Source of the DNA: Cupriavidus taiwanensis | Lineage (GTDB): Bacteria > Pseudomonadota > Gammaproteobacteria > Burkholderiales > Burkholderiaceae | Reading direction: 5' to 3' | NCBI RefSeq assembly: GCF_900250075.1 | Contig: NZ_LT977071.1 | Coordinates: 1,736,941-1,800,940, forward strand | Length of the DNA: 64,000 nt | In this document: positions 63,606 through 64,000 of the stretch, one piece after another | How positions within the stretch are numbered: position 1 is the stretch's first letter | Layout: every line of letters begins with the position of its first letter | The notes under the pieces: generated by a model | Told to the model about the DNA's origin: nothing | What the model saw: the letters and a program-made list of their open reading frames with translations, nothing else | Databases searched by the model: none | Made by a program: the position numbers and the translations under genes

Positions 63606-64000
63606 TCACTGGCCCAGCGCGGCTTCCTCGTGCGCCGGGTAGAGATGGATCACGTTGCGCAGGTACTCGGCCGGCAGCGCGCCCCAGCGCGCGAAGGGCT
63701 CGGGCACCGGCAGGGCCATGACCTCGGCCAGGTCGCGTCCCTGCGCCGCGGCCTCGCGCAGGCGCGCGTCGAGCCATTGCAGGTAGGCACGCGTCTGCGC
63801 GATGGCTTCCGTGCCGCCCAGCGCGGGCCCGTGGCTGGGCACCAGCAGGCGCGCCCCGCTCTGCTCCATCAGCGCCTGCAGCCGCGCCAGGCTGTCGAGC
63901 CAGCGCCCGATATGCGCGTGCGGCGTGGTGGGGATGCGCTCGCGGAACACCAGCCCGCCGGCGAAGACGATGCCGGCGGCGCGGTCCAGCAGCACCAGGT
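63606..64000 (-). CDS. Quinoprotein relay system MBL-fold protein, C-terminal part (runs off the window)
   Basis: This is the C-terminal 130 or so residues of an MBL-fold protein of the quinoprotein relay system type 1. The segment starts LVLLDRAAGIVFAGGLVFRERIPTTPHA (by range, from about 64000 down) and continues with LVPSHGPALGGTEAIAQ, then a helical tail ending EYLRNVIHLYPAHEEAALGQ. The PSHGP loop is a typical metallohydrolase late motif, in contrast to the altered motifs of the related protein at 55447. The HxHxDH region is beyond the window. It is read in the same direction as the dehydrogenase gene and lies upstream of it. Confidence 0.83.
   Translation of the reverse strand, partial: LVLLDRAAGIVFAGGLVFRERIPTTPHAHIGRWLDSLARLQALMEQSGARLLVPSHGPALGGTEAIAQTRAYLQWLDARLREAAAQGRDLAEVMALPVPEPFARWGALPAEYLRNVIHLYPAHEEAALGQ

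Overview
The window reads as a piece of a high-GC Burkholderiaceae genome, most likely Cupriavidus or a close relative. The evidence is the density of LysR regulators, the Burkholderia-type porins, two Bug-family (TctC-like) solute receptors beside acyl-CoA genes, and a Cupriavidus-like set of aromatic, phosphonate and PQQ genes. No tRNA, rRNA, CRISPR array, prophage or insertion sequence was seen. The layout, dominated by catabolic islands each with its own regulator, suits an accessory or secondary replicon, but that is inference. Organism and identities are judged by eye, without database searches.

Layout. 1-1.8 kb: end of a porin gene and a serine hydrolase. 2-8.3 kb: a complete 3-hydroxybenzoate/gentisate operon (transporter, 6-hydroxylase, maleylpyruvate isomerase, fumarylpyruvate hydrolase, gentisate dioxygenase) with a divergent LysR gene. 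8.4-11.4 kb: YjfB-like protein, YihY/BrkB protein, SDR and LysR pair. 11.5-17.9 kb: a tightly packed unit of DUF3311 protein, sodium:solute symporter, YtcJ-like amidohydrolase and CobW-type GTPase, facing a LysR gene and a LacI gene across a strong dyad. 18.4-22 kb: TauE/SafE protein, second amidohydrolase and NCS2 nucleobase permease. 22.2-24.2 kb: sulfite dehydrogenase pair SorAB closed by a strong terminator. 24.3-25.1 kb: ArsR plus AHSA1-domain pair. 25.3-35.5 kb: porin, Bug receptor, two acyl-CoA dehydrogenases, enoyl-CoA hydratase and CoA transferase, then LysR, an alkylsulfatase-like MBL protein and a second Bug receptor. 35.9-40.5 kb: PhoD phosphatase, a hydroxyacid reductase gene broken by an in-frame stop, class II aldolase, Crp/Fnr regulator. 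41.1-50.5 kb: a phosphonate catabolic region (PhnA, Na/Pi transporter, PhnY, OPA-type transporter, iron-type alcohol dehydrogenase, two LysR genes). 50.5-64 kb: a PQQ-dependent alcohol oxidation region (YihY protein, periplasmic binding protein, cytochrome c550, sigma-54 activator, quinoprotein relay MBL proteins, proline iminopeptidase-like hydrolase, pqqABCDE, cytochrome c, lanthanide-type quinoprotein dehydrogenase).

How the parts work together. The gentisate operon would take 3-hydroxybenzoate to pyruvate and fumarate. The phosphonate genes can be joined into a route from 2-hydroxyethylphosphonate through phosphonoacetaldehyde and phosphonoacetate to acetate and phosphate. The PQQ region encodes the cofactor pathway, the dehydrogenase, its electron acceptors and a sigma-54 activator. 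Good -24/-12 sequences lie upstream of the activator, cytochrome c550 and the dehydrogenase, with a weaker one before pqqA, which suggests one regulon.

Notable non-coding structure includes a 452-bp intergenic repeat present twice about 42.7 kb apart, five copies of a GC-rich REP-like hairpin, several operator-like dyads between divergent genes, and a remnant of an acetyl-CoA synthetase gene behind phnY.
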